The translations under genes were made by a program, and so were the position numbers. Shown here piece by piece: positions 10,138 to 19,119 of a DNA stretch of 62,090 nt. Source of the DNA: Corynebacterium sp. HMSC29G08 (GTDB taxonomy: Bacteria; Actinomycetota; Actinomycetes; Mycobacteriales; Mycobacteriaceae); NCBI RefSeq assembly GCF_001806875.1, contig NZ_KV786272.1, positions 1 to 62,090 of the forward strand, given 5' to 3'. How positions within the stretch are numbered: the first letter of the stretch is position 1; every line of letters starts with the position of its first letter. The notes under the pieces are model-generated. The model made no database searches, was not told where the DNA came from, and saw only the letters and a list, made by a program, of their open reading frames with translations.

Positions 10138-10278
10138 GGTGTGCTCCAAAAGGGGTTATCAAGAAAGGCTAAAGTCTCAAGCAAGACTTGAAGGTTTACA
10201 CCACTCTAGTCACACCGTTCACATTTGTCACACCCAACACGCGGCAAGCACTCAACACGCGGCAAGCACCCAACACGC

Positions 10279-10956
10279 TCACCCCACAGCGTCCTCCTGC
10301 CCCACCACGCCCACAAACTGCCACCCCACCACCGCATTCGACACGGCTTCTTTGAAGGGGTTGGCGGGTTGGATGCAGGTAATGGTGAGCAACCGCCCCG
10401 GCACCGCCGCTTCGCCCCAGATGGCGGCGTCGCCGGCGAGGGCGTCCTTGGAGGGCGCATGAAGGTCCGTCGCTTCGTACTTCAGCCACCACTTGCCGGA
10501 AGTCTCGGTGCGTAGGTACATGGCGTCGCCAACCGCCACGGTGTGCTCCTGGGCCGACGGGTTGTACAGCTTGTCAAACACGGCCGGCACCCCGGCGGCA
10601 GCATGCCCGGCGATCACAACGATGTCGCCCGCGTCGCTGCCGGGCAGCTCGTAGGGTTTGGAGTCAGCGGTAAATATGCAGGCTTTGGACAGGCTGGAGG
10701 GGTCGACGGTGGCGTCGATAAGCCTGCAAGGCCCCTTCTCAAAGCTGGCATTGAGCCCGACCGAGGGGATGGATAAGGCGATGGGGGCGGACGCCTCGAC
10801 GTGCGCGGGCGGCAGCTCAGCCACCACTTCCGGTTCCTCCCCCGGGCCGCCACACGCGCGCACCGGCACAATCACCATAAGTAGCAGGATCGCCAGCGCC
10901 ACTGCGCGCCGCACATGAAACACCCACTGCGGCGGGCGCGCCTTCCGGTTAGCCAT
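10279..10956 (-). CDS. sortase family protein (class E/F-like), catalytic Arg not found
   Basis: Predicted single-pass membrane transpeptidase of 225 residues. An N-terminal membrane segment (about 17-33) precedes a sortase fold. The catalytic His is in VIAGHAA (His118) and the catalytic Cys in TITC (Cys194). In known sortases an Arg follows the Cys on the next strand. Here the 31 residues after Cys194 contain no Arg at all; the equivalent place reads FKEAVSNAVVGW. A Cys at residue 35 (VRAC) resembles a weak lipobox. The gene is divergent from the rhodanese, with 23 bases between start codons. It may be the cell-wall-anchoring sortase for nearby surface proteins, or a catalytically altered relative. 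Confidence 0.8.
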   Translation of the reverse strand: MANRKARPPQWVFHVRRAVALAILLLMVIVPVRACGGPGEEPEVVAELPPAHVEASAPIALSIPSVGLNASFEKGPCRLIDATVDPSSLSKACIFTADSKPYELPGSDAGDIVVIAGHAAAGVPAVFDKLYNPSAQEHTVAVGDAMYLRTETSGKWWLKYEATDLHAPSKDALAGDAAIWGEAAVPGRLLTITCIQPANPFKEAVSNAVVGWQFVGVVGQEDAVG

Positions 10957-10979
10957 AAAAACACTATAGGGTTGGGCTT
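10957..10979. promoter_or_regulatory. 23-bp divergent promoter, likely leaderless both ways
   Basis: The gap between two start codons holds one ACTATAGG block. Rightward, TATAGG ends 9 bases before the rhodanese ATG. Leftward, TATAGT ends 6 bases before the sortase ATG. Neither side has room for a Shine-Dalgarno leader, so both mRNAs are probably leaderless. Confidence 0.5.
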
Positions 10980-11273
10980 ATGAAAACTGTGCAGGTTACT
11001 GAGGTTCCGCAGGGCATCCAGCTTATCGACGTCCGCGAGCCCGACGAATACACCACCACCCACGCCACCGGTGCCATCAATATCCCGCTGAGCGAACTGG
11101 TCGAACGCACCGCAGAAATCGACCCCGACCGTGACATTTACGTCATCTGCCACGCCGGAGGCCGCTCCCTGCAGGCCGCTGAGTATCTAGAAAACGCGCT
11201 TGGGTGGGACAACGTGATCAACGTCGCCGGTGGTACCAGCGCCTGGGTCGAGGCCGGCCTGCCAACGGTTTAG
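10980..11273 (+). CDS. single-domain rhodanese-like protein
   Basis: A 97-residue cytoplasmic protein consisting of one rhodanese domain. It has the DVREPDEY entry motif and the active-site loop CHAGGRS with the persulfide-forming cysteine, and it ends in the usual NVAGGTSAWVEAGLP. Stand-alone domains of this kind carry sulfane sulfur to acceptors such as thiols or cyanide; the acceptor here is unknown. It carries one GTCGATAAGC word on its reverse strand (11021), read as LID. The MarR-type gene follows 10 bases downstream and is probably co-transcribed. Confidence 0.92.
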   Translation: MKTVQVTEVPQGIQLIDVREPDEYTTTHATGAINIPLSELVERTAEIDPDRDIYVICHAGGRSLQAAEYLENALGWDNVINVAGGTSAWVEAGLPTV

Positions 11274-11283
11274 AATCACAATT

Positions 11284-11724
11284 ATGGCCCAGTCCCCAGA
11301 ATTGCCTAGCACGCTGACCAAGTCGCCGTCGTTTCAGATCGAGCGGGTGCGCCGCCACACCAAAGAGCTGGTGGAAAAAGCACTGAACAAGCACGGCACC
11401 AGCATGCGCGAATACTGGGTGCTCAGCTGCGTGCTGGAGCGGCCGCTTTCCCAGCGGGAGCTGTCTGAACTGCTGCTCATCGACGCTTCCGACATGGTCC
11501 GGCTCATCGACTGCCTAGAGCAACAAGAGTGGGTCAAGCGCGACCGAGACCCAAAGGACCGGCGCCGCCAGATTGTCACTGCCACCAAAAAGGGGACGAA
11601 GGCGCACTCTGCGCTCCTCAAAGATGTCGCCGCCGCCGAGGAGCGCGCCCTGGAGGTATCGAGCGCAAAGCAGCTAAAGAGCCTGAAGAAGCTCTCAAAG
11701 GCGGTACTTGAAGAGGAGTCCTAG
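11284..11724 (+). CDS. MarR family transcriptional regulator
   Basis: A 146-residue winged-helix DNA-binding protein starting MAQSPELPSTLTKSPSF. The recognition region LSQRELSELLLIDASDMVRLIDCLEQQEWVKR and the wing DPKDRRRQIV are typical of MarR repressors, which respond to phenolic or oxidative ligands. An in-frame upstream extension to 11230 would lie inside the rhodanese gene and is rejected. Its target is unknown; the upstream rhodanese, possibly co-transcribed, is the simplest candidate. The C-terminal helix is rich in Lys and Glu. Confidence 0.85.
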   Translation: MAQSPELPSTLTKSPSFQIERVRRHTKELVEKALNKHGTSMREYWVLSCVLERPLSQRELSELLLIDASDMVRLIDCLEQQEWVKRDRDPKDRRRQIVTATKKGTKAHSALLKDVAAAEERALEVSSAKQLKSLKKLSKAVLEEES

Positions 11725-11781
11725 GACTCGGGCTGACTAGGGCGAACTAGGGCTTCTAGCGAAACGTGACCTACAGGTGTT

Positions 11782-11997
11782 CTACGGGGTCGCCCTACGT
11801 CGTGCCATTGCCAAACCAGCAAGCATGATCAACATGCCACCTAAAGTCGGCCGCAAAACACCCCGACCACCGGTTTCGGGCATCTCACCCAGCGGAAGCT
11901 CACCTTCACGCTGATCATCAAACGGATTCTCCGACGCCGTCGTCACCTGCGGCGACAACACATCACCAGCACCAACCGAATCCGCAACAAACAACAC
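11782..11997 (-). pseudogene. remnant of a base-type pilin gene with MPETG sorting signal
   Basis: A 71-codon reading frame. It begins MLFVA, a piece of the pilin signal peptide, then jumps to DSVGAGDVLSPQVTTASEN and NPFDDQREGELP. These segments match the intact pilin at 15502-16359 almost residue for residue. It then fuses directly to a sorting signal (MPETG, hydrophobic segment, ARRRATP). The pilin body, the signal-peptide start and most of the structural domain are missing. About 105 bases (11890-11995) are nearly identical to the intact gene (16155-16260). It is best read as a leftover of duplication and deletion, though a short anchored peptide cannot be excluded. Bases 11725-11781 and 11998-12175 hold nothing I recognise. 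Confidence 0.75.
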
Positions 11998-12175
11998 ACC
12001 ACGGGTAGTGCTGCATTGCAGTCCTAGAAGCGGCGACTGCAGGGAGTACTCCGAAGTTGCAGTGAGGTTCTAGGGTGCTAGGAGATCGAGACGGATAACT
12101 TCCTTCGATACCAAGTACCCCAGCCTCCTTCATGCCTTCTGCTTTCGCTGTTTGGTTGCTGCGATGTGCTGCTGT

Positions 12176-15100
12176 TTAGGGCCGCACTCGCCTCCGGGTG
12201 CCGGAAGTGTGAGCCATAGACATGCCTCCGAAGGCAAGCACCATCACGCCGAGAGCGATCATACGATGCACACCGGGGCCTCCAGTTTTCGGCAACTGAG
12301 GCTGCTCAACGTTGAGCACCGTCATGGCCACACCAACAACGTCCCCGGGTTCTTTCACTTCTTGAGCATTCGGGTCACCCGGAAGCAGCACCACGCCGCC
12401 CTCAGTCGGCTGCTCGAAGAGTTTCAGCTCAGGCTTGCCGTCCTTGCCACGCACAATGGCAAATTCAATGGTCGGAGTCAGCACGAGGTAGCCATCTGGG
12501 GCCTGAGTCTCCACCAGGATGTAGCGTTTGTCATATTCAAGCCCGTCAACGGAGTAGCCCTTCTCTGGGTTGGGCTCAATGTCTGTGACCTTCTTGCCAC
12601 GGTGACCTGGCTGCGTTTCATCCTTTTCATAAAGCTCGAACTTCGCTCCGCAAAGCAGCTCCACCTTGTTTTGGCCGGTTGTCTCGGCCGCCTTGAACAG
12701 GGCCAGCGAAGGATGCTCTTCCGGTTCAGTCGAGTTTATGAACCTACACGTCACAGCTTTCAAGCCAGGGGTGGTTGGGATTGTCAGCTTGCTCTCACGG
12801 TCAGATTTGTCGGTCAGACCAGACAGTGCTTCTGTTGGCACTTCGTTGCCGTCCTTAGACCAGGTATCACCTTCAACACATTTCAGAGATGTTCTGTACT
12901 TCTCCGCGTTCTCCTTCGTCATGCTCTTACGCTCGCCCTCGGGCGTTGCGGTGCGGAACCCTTCAAAAATTCCATACTCCAGCCCAGGTTTAACAAAGTT
13001 GTACGAAACTTCTTTTTGGAGACCAGTCTCCGGGGTTGTAGCGAAAACAGGGGGCATTGAATAGGAGCGAGAGTTTGTGAATGGTGAGTTCTCTAAAAAC
13101 GCTCCAAGTTCAAACTGGTCAGTTGGGGCAAGGCGATCCCCGACTACCTCTTTCTCAATCTTCAGAATGAGCTCATTATACGGTCCGGCATCATAAACCG
13201 AGGTAGCTCCCCATAGGGATTCACCGGGTTTAAAAATACCGTACGCAGTGCTTTCCACAGTTGCCTCCAGAGGTTCGCCTTCGACTGTGTAGCCTCCTTT
13301 TCCGTCCGGAACAATCTGGGACCACACAAGACCCGAATTTGCCCTGGTTGTATGAGTTTCGTTGGTTTGTGTCGAAAGAATGAAGTCACCGAAGCGTCCC
13401 ATGCCATATGTTGGGCGAGGAAGCTCTCCTATCACGATTCCTTCTTCAGCACGTCCTGCTGCCGGATTACCAGGCTCCTTAGCCGGCCAGTGGACAAGGA
13501 TGGACGGACTCTCCGAATTCGCAGCATCTGTAGTGCCAGCACCAAACAAACTCCCGTCAGGTCCAACAATGAAGTCACCTGCCGAAGTTAACTGTCGCTC
13601 TGTGCCAAACCAACCACCTGGCACTTTAGGCCATTTTAGGTCCAGTTTTTCAATATCTTTACCAAGCTCACACGTGGATTTCAATGCCGGATCTTTCAGA
13701 CAGGAAGGATCCATTTTCCAAATGTTATTTTTCTTTGGCGTGGAGAAAATCAACTTACCGTCGTGGTCGAAGGTCAAGGCATTTAGCTGCGGGCCACCAT
13801 CACCATCGCTGGCTTCCAACGCCCCGAGTTTAAAGGAACTACGACCTATAAGAGCGCCCGTACGAGCATCGTATTTGTCCATCACCCAGGATCCGAAACT
13901 TGCTACAAACTCCACAGCGTAGAGTTCTTTGCCATCCGGAGTGACCGCGATATCGCCGTATTTCTTTTGAGCGGGGAATTGCCGGCCAACCTTAATGGTC
14001 TTGAAATCATCGGAAAAATCATACCGAGTAAATTCGTCATACGTGTTCACCCAGTATGTGTGGGATGTTGGGGTTCCAGACAGCCCAGAATCTACCTTCG
14101 CCTCGTAGTCACGTGTCAGCTTGTACCGAACGGTAAAGGTGTCACCGTTCTTAATCTGCGGCCTGTTCCCTGGTATTAAGAAGTGGGTGGAATACCATTC
14201 ATCCTCTTCCGTTTTCTTGTCGACGCTGTGCCTAACCCAGGCACGACCATTTTTTGTCTGTTGCGACAGAGATTTTTCCGGGTTCGTTTCCTTATTATCG
14301 TTGAGCCACAAATATGGCAGGCCTTCCAGCGTGGCGCCCCTTGCCAGGTTAAACCAACCTCGAGGATTGAATTTGAGGGAATCGAATGGCCCATGCAAAG
14401 CGGACAGACCGTCCACTTTAAACGTGAACCTCATAATCGCTACCTTGCCATCATCTTCTTCTGGCACGGCTTCTGTCAGTACGAAAGACGGGTTTTTACC
14501 GATGGAAAAGTTATTGAAGTCAGTTGGACCACCAATAAACTCTTCGATTTTTTCAAGCTGCGCAAAATTCTCCGGAAACTCCGATTCATTCGCTTCTCTA
14601 GCTTGGCTGCGCAAAAACTCCGGGGAAAACTCGAGCTCATCATCAAGCGCTTCCGCATCGTCTTCCAAAAGCGCACTCTTTGAAAGAGCATCAACAGTGT
14701 CATTTTCCGCACTTGCGGTTTCCAAACTCCACGTCTGGCTGCTAAGAGCGGTGACAGGATCAACCTCAATGTCTACTTCAACCAGGTTCGAATCGGACAC
14801 CACCGCCGGAGGCTGGATGTTCAGCGTTTGCTTGCCATCAGCCTCGGTGTCTTCCGTGACGTCGATCGGCATGGAGTTAAACCGTGCTTCCAGCACCTTT
14901 ACAGGGTCACCGAGATCCTGGCGGACCAGGCGGATAATTTCATCTTGTCCAAGGTCCGCCGAAGCCACGTTGCTTCTCAGAGTGTATAGGTGATTGCCAA
15001 CGATGTTGATTCCCTTGGAAACCACCACGACCTCACCAAAACGCAGTGCGTTTGCGGAATTACGGGACTGGTCTCCTTCCGGCGGCTTCTGCGTATCGCG

Positions 15101-15433
15101 TGCATTACGCTGCCCGGCTGGCTTTTCTCCTGCAGGAACCGTTGGTTTCGGTGCAGCAGGCGTAGGCGAAGTAAGTGCAGTGCTTGCCTTGGGGGTCTCA
15201 CCAGCCTGAGTAGGCATGGTTACACCCGCATCCGGTGCAGTTGGTGCAGCGGGGGAAGACATATTGGTTACCTGCTCCGCTCCAGCACCCGGGGTGGCAG
15301 TAGCCGCCACCTGTCCCGCAGCAGTTGGGGTTTGTGACAATGCGGTTGGCGCGACAGCGCTGACCATGACAACACCGACGGCAGAAACTGAACACAGCAG
15401 TGCCCGCACACGGCGGTGTGAACGCTGGGTCAT
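12176..15433 (-). CDS. large LPKTG surface protein, probable pilus tip adhesin (SpaC position)
   Basis: Cell-wall-anchored protein of about 1085 residues. It has a signal peptide (MTQRSHRRVRALLCSVSAVG), a Thr/Pro/Ala-rich stretch, and a large globular region. A middle part with recurring DG-turn strands (for example ITVTPDGKELYAVEF-like and LTFDHDGKLIFSTPK) resembles a beta-propeller. A C-terminal CnaB/SpaA domain has the E-box ILVETQAPDGY, followed by LPKTG, a membrane segment and a basic tail. No VWFA MIDAS motif was seen, unlike classic SpaC tips. AAGGAG eight bases before the ATG at 15433 supports this start. An in-frame ATG at 15505 overlaps the upstream pilin stop (ATGA), also has a ribosome-binding site, and would add 24 residues. 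Confidence 0.85.
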   Translation of the reverse strand: MTQRSHRRVRALLCSVSAVGVVMVSAVAPTALSQTPTAAGQVAATATPGAGAEQVTNMSSPAAPTAPDAGVTMPTQAGETPKASTALTSPTPAAPKPTVPAGEKPAGQRNARDTQKPPEGDQSRNSANALRFGEVVVVSKGINIVGNHLYTLRSNVASADLGQDEIIRLVRQDLGDPVKVLEARFNSMPIDVTEDTEADGKQTLNIQPPAVVSDSNLVEVDIEVDPVTALSSQTWSLETASAENDTVDALSKSALLEDDAEALDDELEFSPEFLRSQAREANESEFPENFAQLEKIEEFIGGPTDFNNFSIGKNPSFVLTEAVPEEDDGKVAIMRFTFKVDGLSALHGPFDSLKFNPRGWFNLARGATLEGLPYLWLNDNKETNPEKSLSQQTKNGRAWVRHSVDKKTEEDEWYSTHFLIPGNRPQIKNGDTFTVRYKLTRDYEAKVDSGLSGTPTSHTYWVNTYDEFTRYDFSDDFKTIKVGRQFPAQKKYGDIAVTPDGKELYAVEFVASFGSWVMDKYDARTGALIGRSSFKLGALEASDGDGGPQLNALTFDHDGKLIFSTPKKNNIWKMDPSCLKDPALKSTCELGKDIEKLDLKWPKVPGGWFGTERQLTSAGDFIVGPDGSLFGAGTTDAANSESPSILVHWPAKEPGNPAAGRAEEGIVIGELPRPTYGMGRFGDFILSTQTNETHTTRANSGLVWSQIVPDGKGGYTVEGEPLEATVESTAYGIFKPGESLWGATSVYDAGPYNELILKIEKEVVGDRLAPTDQFELGAFLENSPFTNSRSYSMPPVFATTPETGLQKEVSYNFVKPGLEYGIFEGFRTATPEGERKSMTKENAEKYRTSLKCVEGDTWSKDGNEVPTEALSGLTDKSDRESKLTIPTTPGLKAVTCRFINSTEPEEHPSLALFKAAETTGQNKVELLCGAKFELYEKDETQPGHRGKKVTDIEPNPEKGYSVDGLEYDKRYILVETQAPDGYLVLTPTIEFAIVRGKDGKPELKLFEQPTEGGVVLLPGDPNAQEVKEPGDVVGVAMTVLNVEQPQLPKTGGPGVHRMIALGVMVLAFGGMSMAHTSGTRRRVRP

Positions 15434-15501
15434 CGTTCTAGCTCCTTTATTTTTCGGTGGCGTTCCTGCGAAACGCTTAGACAACATGTTTTTCATTTGC
15501 T

Positions 15502-16359
15502 TCATTTCGCGTTCCTTCTAGACAGGTACAACCCAAGACCAATCAGCACCACACCAGCAATCACTACAAACCACACGTTGGCACCAGTACTAGCCAAATC
15601 ACCCGAACGACTCCCCGACTTCTTCTCCTGCACAACCGTCGACGTCACAGGCGTACCCACCGAACGCGTCACCGTCGCAGGCGGACCCGCCGGCCGCGTC
15701 ACCGTCGTAGAGCCCCCAGGTACCGTCAGCGGCGGAAACGACGGCCGCGGATACGTCGTCGTCACCGTCGACGTCCCAGGCACAGTCACCTTCGGCGGAG
15801 TCGGCGGCGGAGGCGTAATCGTCGGCGACGGCTTAACCACCATCACATTCTCCGAAACAAAACTATGACCCGAAGCATCACCAAACGGCAACACCACCCA
15901 CACCGGAGACGACACGTGATAATTATGATCCCGATCCGGAGCAATCTCCTCCAAGAAATACAACCCCGGAGTCAAACCACGAAACGTCACCACACCATCG
16001 CCATCAGTAACCAACGACGCCACACGCTCACGCTCAAGCGCCGCAAACTCCTCTTTCGAACGCGCACGCTTGGCATCCGCACGCCCCTGCGGCGTCGTTA
16101 CATCAACATCCACAGCACGCCACAACACAAACTCCACACCCGCAAGTCGACCCGGCGGAAGCTCACCTTCACGCTGATCATCAAACGGATTCCCCGACGC
16201 CTTCGTCACCTGCAACGACAACTCATCACCAGCACCAACCGAATCAGCAGCAATACCAGCATCGTTGCCGCTAACAGGACGCGTCTGAGCGTCCGCAAGC
16301 AACGGCCCCGCAACAAACAACATCAACGCCGCAGCACCAGAAGCCACAAACTTTTTCAT
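15502..16359 (-). CDS. minor pilin, SpaB-like base subunit with LASTG signal
   Basis: A 285-residue secreted protein with signal peptide MKKFVASGAAALMLFVAG and one CnaB-type domain carrying the E-box LYFLEEIAP. A long Pro/Thr/Val-rich linker follows, then the sorting signal LASTG, a membrane segment and SRRNAK. The LAxTG form differs from the LPxTG of the other two pilus proteins and is the type preferred by class E housekeeping sortases. This fits a base subunit that hands the pilus to the wall. The start could also be at 16386 (MAYGIESSK), overlapping the sortase stop. The +strand base composition of this gene is strikingly C- and A-rich. It overlaps the next gene's upstream ATG by 4 bases. 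Confidence 0.82.
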   Translation of the reverse strand: MKKFVASGAAALMLFVAGPLLADAQTRPVSGNDAGIAADSVGAGDELSLQVTKASGNPFDDQREGELPPGRLAGVEFVLWRAVDVDVTTPQGRADAKRARSKEEFAALERERVASLVTDGDGVVTFRGLTPGLYFLEEIAPDRDHNYHVSSPVWVVLPFGDASGHSFVSENVMVVKPSPTITPPPPTPPKVTVPGTSTVTTTYPRPSFPPLTVPGGSTTVTRPAGPPATVTRSVGTPVTSTVVQEKKSGSRSGDLASTGANVWFVVIAGVVLIGLGLYLSRRNAK

Positions 16360-16370
16360 CTTCGAGCTTT

Positions 16371-17342
16371 CTATTCCGTAGGCCATCGTGGCGCCACCCT
16401 CAGATCTCCAATCGTGGACGACGCCGTCTGAGCGCGGTCCGTTTCTTTCCTGCGCTGCATATACAGCCACCAGGCAATCGCAGCGAGTGCGAGAATGAAC
16501 AGTACAAGTACAACCCACATCCACCACTGCATCAGTGAGCCGGACTTTTCAAACACCGCTGTCTCCGCAGGGTCCATGGGAACCCGGTGCGCGTGTACCA
16601 GCAGGCGGTGAGTGTTAATGCCGTAGGGGGTGCAGGTAATCAGGGTGAGCAGATCCTCGCCCGGCTTGGCGCGAAGCGTGTCTGACTTGTTCGGCAGCAC
16701 CGTCTCAATCTCATGGACCTGGTACTTCATCATCTGGCCGTAGGTGTTGACGTAGATCGCGTCACCCTTGCGCATCTTGATCAGGTTGTCCCACAGCGTG
16801 GCGTTAGTCAGCCCCGTGTGTCCGGTGAGCACCGTGTGGTTACCCTTGCCGCCAACCGGCAGGGCGGAGCCGAACAGGTGGCCCACGCCTTTTTGCAGCA
16901 CGTCCTCGCCCGTGCCGTGGTACACCGGCAGGTTCGAGTCAATGGCAGGGATAGCTACCTGCGCCATCGCGTCATAATCATGCAGCTGCGTCAGGTACTC
17001 CTGGTACTGCACGTTGTCCTTAGAGATTCGTGACAGCCACGGGTCCAACACCGGCCCATCGGTGTAGTGCATGTTGTACTCCTGCGCCGCCTTGATCGCG
17101 TCGTCCAGTTCAACTGGTTGAAGAGTACGTGCCTGCGTCACGGTGTGCTGGTAGGAGCCGGCCTCACGCGACTGCAGCCAGTTGTTCCACTGGGTGGCAA
17201 ACACTGGGTAGATCAGCAAAGCGAGGCCAAGCAGCATGATCAGCAGCGGGACGATGACCCGGCGAGTAAAACTCGCCTTTTCGCCGCCGCCGGGGGTGTC
17301 ACCCCCTTGGGGCTGGGTATCAACCGAAACTGCCGAAGACAT
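16371..17342 (-). CDS. srtC: class C (pilus-specific) sortase
   Basis: Transpeptidase that polymerises LPxTG pilins by linking the Thr of one subunit to the pilin lysine of the next. The 323-residue protein has two membrane segments, N-terminal (about 28-49) and C-terminal (about 275-293), the second being typical of class C. Catalytic residues are His175 (TGHTG), Cys237 (TLITC) and Arg246 (NTHR). The lid motif DPW at 100-102 marks a class C enzyme. It lies between the major pilin and base pilin genes in one leftward operon. Gene symbol is by class, not by confirmed orthology. Confidence 0.93.
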   Translation of the reverse strand: MSSAVSVDTQPQGGDTPGGGEKASFTRRVIVPLLIMLLGLALLIYPVFATQWNNWLQSREAGSYQHTVTQARTLQPVELDDAIKAAQEYNMHYTDGPVLDPWLSRISKDNVQYQEYLTQLHDYDAMAQVAIPAIDSNLPVYHGTGEDVLQKGVGHLFGSALPVGGKGNHTVLTGHTGLTNATLWDNLIKMRKGDAIYVNTYGQMMKYQVHEIETVLPNKSDTLRAKPGEDLLTLITCTPYGINTHRLLVHAHRVPMDPAETAVFEKSGSLMQWWMWVVLVLFILALAAIAWWLYMQRRKETDRAQTASSTIGDLRVAPRWPTE

Positions 17343-17463
17343 GCTGCTCCTTTATAGAAACTTGGTGGGGATACTTTCTTTTTCTTATTGACGCCTCCCC
17401 ACGCGGGTACGCCCTATGGGACAGCACCGGATGGCGCTATCCCTTCAAGCCGTAGGGCTTTGG

Positions 17464-19119
17464 TTATGCCTTACGACGTGCGGCGTAAGCACCGCCACCG
17501 AGCAGCGCCAGGCCACCCAGAATCATCACCAGGACACCCATGCCACCAGTCTGCGGCAGCTCGAAGGCCGGGCGCTTCTTGTTCTCAACCTTGGTGGTAG
17601 AGCTGAAGGTCAGGTTGTTCTCCGTCGTCGGGTTCTGAGCATCTTTCTTGAGGACGGTCAGCTCGTGCGGGGTGGTGTCCAACTGGAAGCCGCTCGGAGC
17701 AACAGTCTCCTCGATGCAGAACTTGTTGGTCGTGACCTCAGAGGTGACAGCCTTGCCGTCGACGAAGTCGGTGACGTGCAGGGCGTTAATGACAGCCTCG
17801 CCGCCGGTTACCTCAAATTCCTTCTGGATCGTGGTGCGATTGTCCGTAGCCGTGCACTCACTGGTGGACGGCACAGAGTACACGTGGAACTTAGCGCCAT
17901 CAAGCTTCTTCTCCTCGCCGTTTTCGCCCTTCTCAAACTTGATCACGCGAACAGCTGCGAAGTAGGACTCAACGCTGGTATTCGGGGTCTCGAACGGCTC
18001 TTCCTTGCTCTCGAAGCCTGGCTGGCCGGTGACCTTGGTCTTACCGGTGGTACGAGCGAAGTTGGTCACCTCGCCGTCATCAATGCCCTCGCCTTCATTG
18101 TTCTGCTGCACCTTCTGAACTTCACCCGTGAGGGTGACAACAAGCTTGTCGCCCGGCTTCAGGGAGTCCAGCAGCTTCTTATCAGTCACGGTGACGGTGC
18201 GCTTGGTGTCGGCGAGCACCTTGCCATCCTGATCCTTGATCTCCTCAGCACCGTCAGTAACGACGTACTTGTCGGTCAGATCCTGGTTTTCACCTGCCTG
18301 GCCTTCCGTGAGCTCCTTGATGGTTTCACCCTTGGAGTTCTGGATCTCAACCTTGGCAATCTTCAGGCCGTTGACAAAGTCGCCCTTTTTGTAGACATCC
18401 ACAGCGTTCAGCTCAGTCAGCTCACGCTTCGGCGGCAGCACCGGAGCCGGGGAGGTAACGGTGTAGGTGAGAGTACGATCCTCTTCCTTCTCGGCAGCAG
18501 GGTTCTTATCTGCGTCCTTAACTTCCTTCGTAGCCTTCAGCTCGGTGTTCTTCGGGTATACGTGAACGTCGCGGTTCCAAGTCTTGTTCGCGGAGTCCGC
18601 CATCGGCACATACACGATGAACGGCGCGGACGGAATGTAGGTGACCTCGTCAGTGTTCTTCGGTGCCTGCTCGGTGACGTAGTACACGCCAGCATCCAGG
18701 TCGCTGAGCTTGGCTTCGCCCTCCTTGTTATCACCCTCACCAGTAGTAACGGTGCCAACTACGTCACCCATTTTGTCAGCCGGAATATCAGCGAGACCGG
18801 TCGCGGTCTTCTGCAGCGCAGCCGCGGCAGCGAACTCGTCTTCCTTCGTCAGGTCATAGTTCAGCTTCGTCACAGTGAACACAGCGCCGTTCAGTGGCTG
18901 CCCTGCAACGTCGTCGCTCGGGGAGCCGTCAGCGTTCGGGTTACCATGCGTTTCTGCACCAACCTTCTTGTGGATGGTGATGGAGCCCTTTTCAGCGTTG
19001 ATCTCAGAAATCTGCTGTGCACCAGCAACCGGTGCGAAAACGGCGCCTGCGGAGCCAGAGAATGCGAGACCTGCTGCAAGAGCGATTGCGGCGGTCTTCT
19101 TAGTGAAGGTCTTTGCCAT
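17464..19119 (-). CDS. major pilin, SpaA-type shaft subunit (LPQTG)
   Basis: A 551-residue backbone pilin. It has a signal peptide (MAKTFTKKTAAIALAAGLAF), then the pilin motif WNRDVHVYPK with the linking lysine at residue 190. CnaB-type domains follow with E-box glutamates in YYVTEQAP and FCIEETVAPSGF, which form intramolecular isopeptide bonds. LPQTG is at 521-525 with a membrane segment and the tail ARRKA. It is first in the operon, 121 bases before srtC, and is preceded by a long untranslated region, as expected for a highly expressed subunit. Family assignment is firm; the fimbrial type (SpaA, SpaD or SpaH) cannot be settled here. Confidence 0.93.
   Translation of the reverse strand: MAKTFTKKTAAIALAAGLAFSGSAGAVFAPVAGAQQISEINAEKGSITIHKKVGAETHGNPNADGSPSDDVAGQPLNGAVFTVTKLNYDLTKEDEFAAAAALQKTATGLADIPADKMGDVVGTVTTGEGDNKEGEAKLSDLDAGVYYVTEQAPKNTDEVTYIPSAPFIVYVPMADSANKTWNRDVHVYPKNTELKATKEVKDADKNPAAEKEEDRTLTYTVTSPAPVLPPKRELTELNAVDVYKKGDFVNGLKIAKVEIQNSKGETIKELTEGQAGENQDLTDKYVVTDGAEEIKDQDGKVLADTKRTVTVTDKKLLDSLKPGDKLVVTLTGEVQKVQQNNEGEGIDDGEVTNFARTTGKTKVTGQPGFESKEEPFETPNTSVESYFAAVRVIKFEKGENGEEKKLDGAKFHVYSVPSTSECTATDNRTTIQKEFEVTGGEAVINALHVTDFVDGKAVTSEVTTNKFCIEETVAPSGFQLDTTPHELTVLKKDAQNPTTENNLTFSSTTKVENKKRPAFELPQTGGMGVLVMILGGLALLGGGAYAARRKA

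Noticed and set aside
10848..10858. Lipobox (VRAC) in the atypical sortase
   Set aside because: Arg at the -2 position is very unusual for lipoprotein processing, and the preceding segment works as a normal sortase anchor. It remains only a weak possibility.
16359..16527. Longer reading frame for the base pilin starting at 16527
   Set aside because: It would overlap srtC by 157 bases and put about 55 unrelated residues before a perfect signal peptide.
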